The position numbers and the translations under genes are program-made. 64,000 bases of DNA from Actinospineispora acaciae DSM 45401 (GTDB taxonomy: Bacteria; Actinomycetota; Actinomycetes; Mycobacteriales; Pseudonocardiaceae). Under the pieces are notes generated by a model. That model was not told the DNA's origin and did not search any database. It worked only from the letters and a program-made list of their open reading frames with translations. This document shows positions 63,728 to 64,000 of the stretch, one piece after another. How positions within the stretch are numbered: position 1 is the first letter of the stretch; each line of letters begins with the position of its first letter. Where the stretch lies: positions 676,110 through 740,109 of the forward strand of contig NZ_JIAI01000002.1 in NCBI RefSeq assembly GCF_000620785.1, in the 5' to 3' direction.

Positions 63728-63850
63728 CTAGCGCTTGCGCTGGTGCCACCACCAGCGGGCGAGGACGACGAGTGCGGACACCAGCATGGCCAGCACGACC
63801 AGCTTGCCGAGCGGGGAGGACATCCCGGTCGGGTCGGCGTCGGTGAACAC
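63728..63850 (-). CDS. Small single-helix membrane protein (40 aa)
   Basis: A 40-residue peptide with one transmembrane helix (LGKLVVLAMLVSALVVLARWWW) and a basic C-terminal tail HQRKR, predicting a cytoplasmic C-terminus. GTG at 63850, 7 nt after a TAGCGT -10 hexamer on the same strand, argues that this short frame is truly expressed as a leaderless mRNA. Longer in-frame starts add sequence without membrane or domain character. Confidence 0.6.
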   Translation of the reverse strand: MFTDADPTGMSSPLGKLVVLAMLVSALVVLARWWWHQRKR

Positions 63851-63857
63851 GCCTGCC

Positions 63858-63863
63858 ACGCTA
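63858..63863 (-). promoter_or_regulatory. -10 element of the 40-aa gene (leaderless)
   Basis: Minus-strand TAGCGT, 7 nt before the GTG at 63850, identical to the hexamers upstream of gcvT, cobU-cobT and glycerate kinase. Confidence 0.5.
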
Positions 63864-63895
63864 CCGGCGTTCCGGGGCGCGTCTCGGCGGTGTCC

Positions 63896-63901
63896 TACCG
63901 T
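63896..63901 (+). promoter_or_regulatory. -10 element of the DUF3046 gene (leaderless)
   Basis: TACCGT ends 6 nt before the GTG at 63908, the same hexamer and spacing as upstream of ilvE. Confidence 0.5.
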
Positions 63902-63907
63902 GGCCGG

Positions 63908-64000
63908 GTGCGACTGACCCATTTCCGTGAGCTGATGGCCAACGAGTTCGGCGAGGTGCGGGCCACCTCGCTGGCGACCGACCACGTGTTCGCCGAGCTC
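63908..64000 (+). CDS. DUF3046 protein, N-terminal part (cut by window end)
   Basis: The first 31 codons of a DUF3046 protein (RLTHFRELMANEFGEVRA, SLATDHVFAEL), a ~65-residue actinobacterial family usually found just upstream of recX/recA. GTG start in leaderless configuration. The frame is open to the window edge; recA would be expected beyond it. Confidence 0.85.
   Translation, partial: MRLTHFRELMANEFGEVRATSLATDHVFAEL

Overview
The window is high-GC actinobacterial DNA, most likely from a Pseudonocardiaceae chromosome (Amycolatopsis-like). The evidence is the very strong G/C third-position bias, many GTG starts, many leaderless genes, a cytochrome bcc complex with a diheme QcrC, the actinobacterial subunit CtaF, and DUF3043, DUF3046 and DUF4191 proteins. 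No rRNA, tRNA, CRISPR array, transposase or prophage gene was recognised. The sequence is almost entirely coding, with short intergenic gaps.

Two kinds of region alternate. The first is a conserved housekeeping backbone whose gene order, as I remember it, matches the Mycobacterium tuberculosis Rv2192c-Rv2220 region: glnA and RDD (11.0-13.1 kb), DUF4191 and lipA (14.6-16.4), lipB and a TIGR01777 epimerase (17.6-19.3), sucB/dlaT (20.4-22.2), pepA (26.4-28.0), gcvT (29.5-30.6), ilvE (31.9-33.0), cobS and a fused cobU-cobT (34.6-37.1), DUF3043, glycerate kinase, erpA and adenosine kinase (39.3-42.6), asnB, ctaC and ctaF (45.2-48.7), and qcrB-qcrA-qcrC-ctaE and trpD (56.7-62.7). lpdA and menC are housekeeping genes within this backbone. 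Together these cover nitrogen assimilation, lipoate synthesis and its use in the 2-oxoacid dehydrogenase and glycine cleavage systems, cobamide nucleotide-loop assembly, Fe-S maturation and the bcc-aa3 respiratory chain.

The second kind is a set of accessory islands dropped between backbone genes, most of them a regulator beside its likely target: 0-11 kb (SigG-like sigma/LD-carboxypeptidase, VOC/cyclase, two XRE regulators, a dehydrogenase, AraC-VOC-UvrA-like), 13.1-14.7 (CGNR/EamA), 16.4-17.7 (TetR/142-aa protein), 23.8-26.4 (OsmC, MpaB-like oxygenase/TetR), 33.0-34.6 (TetR/NAD(P)-binding protein), 37.1-39.3 (DNA glycosylase, aldo/keto reductase), 42.7-45.3 (TetR/DoxX/MFS) and 48.7-56.6 (GNAT, Gfo/Idh, several regulators, an EamA exporter, an HD protein). 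Several TetR genes face their neighbour across a visible palindromic operator.

The most distinctive features are non-coding. At least fifteen genes have a TANNNT -10 hexamer 6-8 nt before the start codon and so look leaderless. Two divergent backbone gene pairs use overlapping -10 elements on the two strands with the same GGGTAGCGT core. A dispersed palindromic element with a conserved outer arm and covarying inner arm follows glnA and forms the menC/sucB junction, where it supplies the last menC codons and the stop. Other long hairpins lie at adoK/TetR and at the proline dehydrogenase junction, and a textbook intrinsic terminator follows qcrB.
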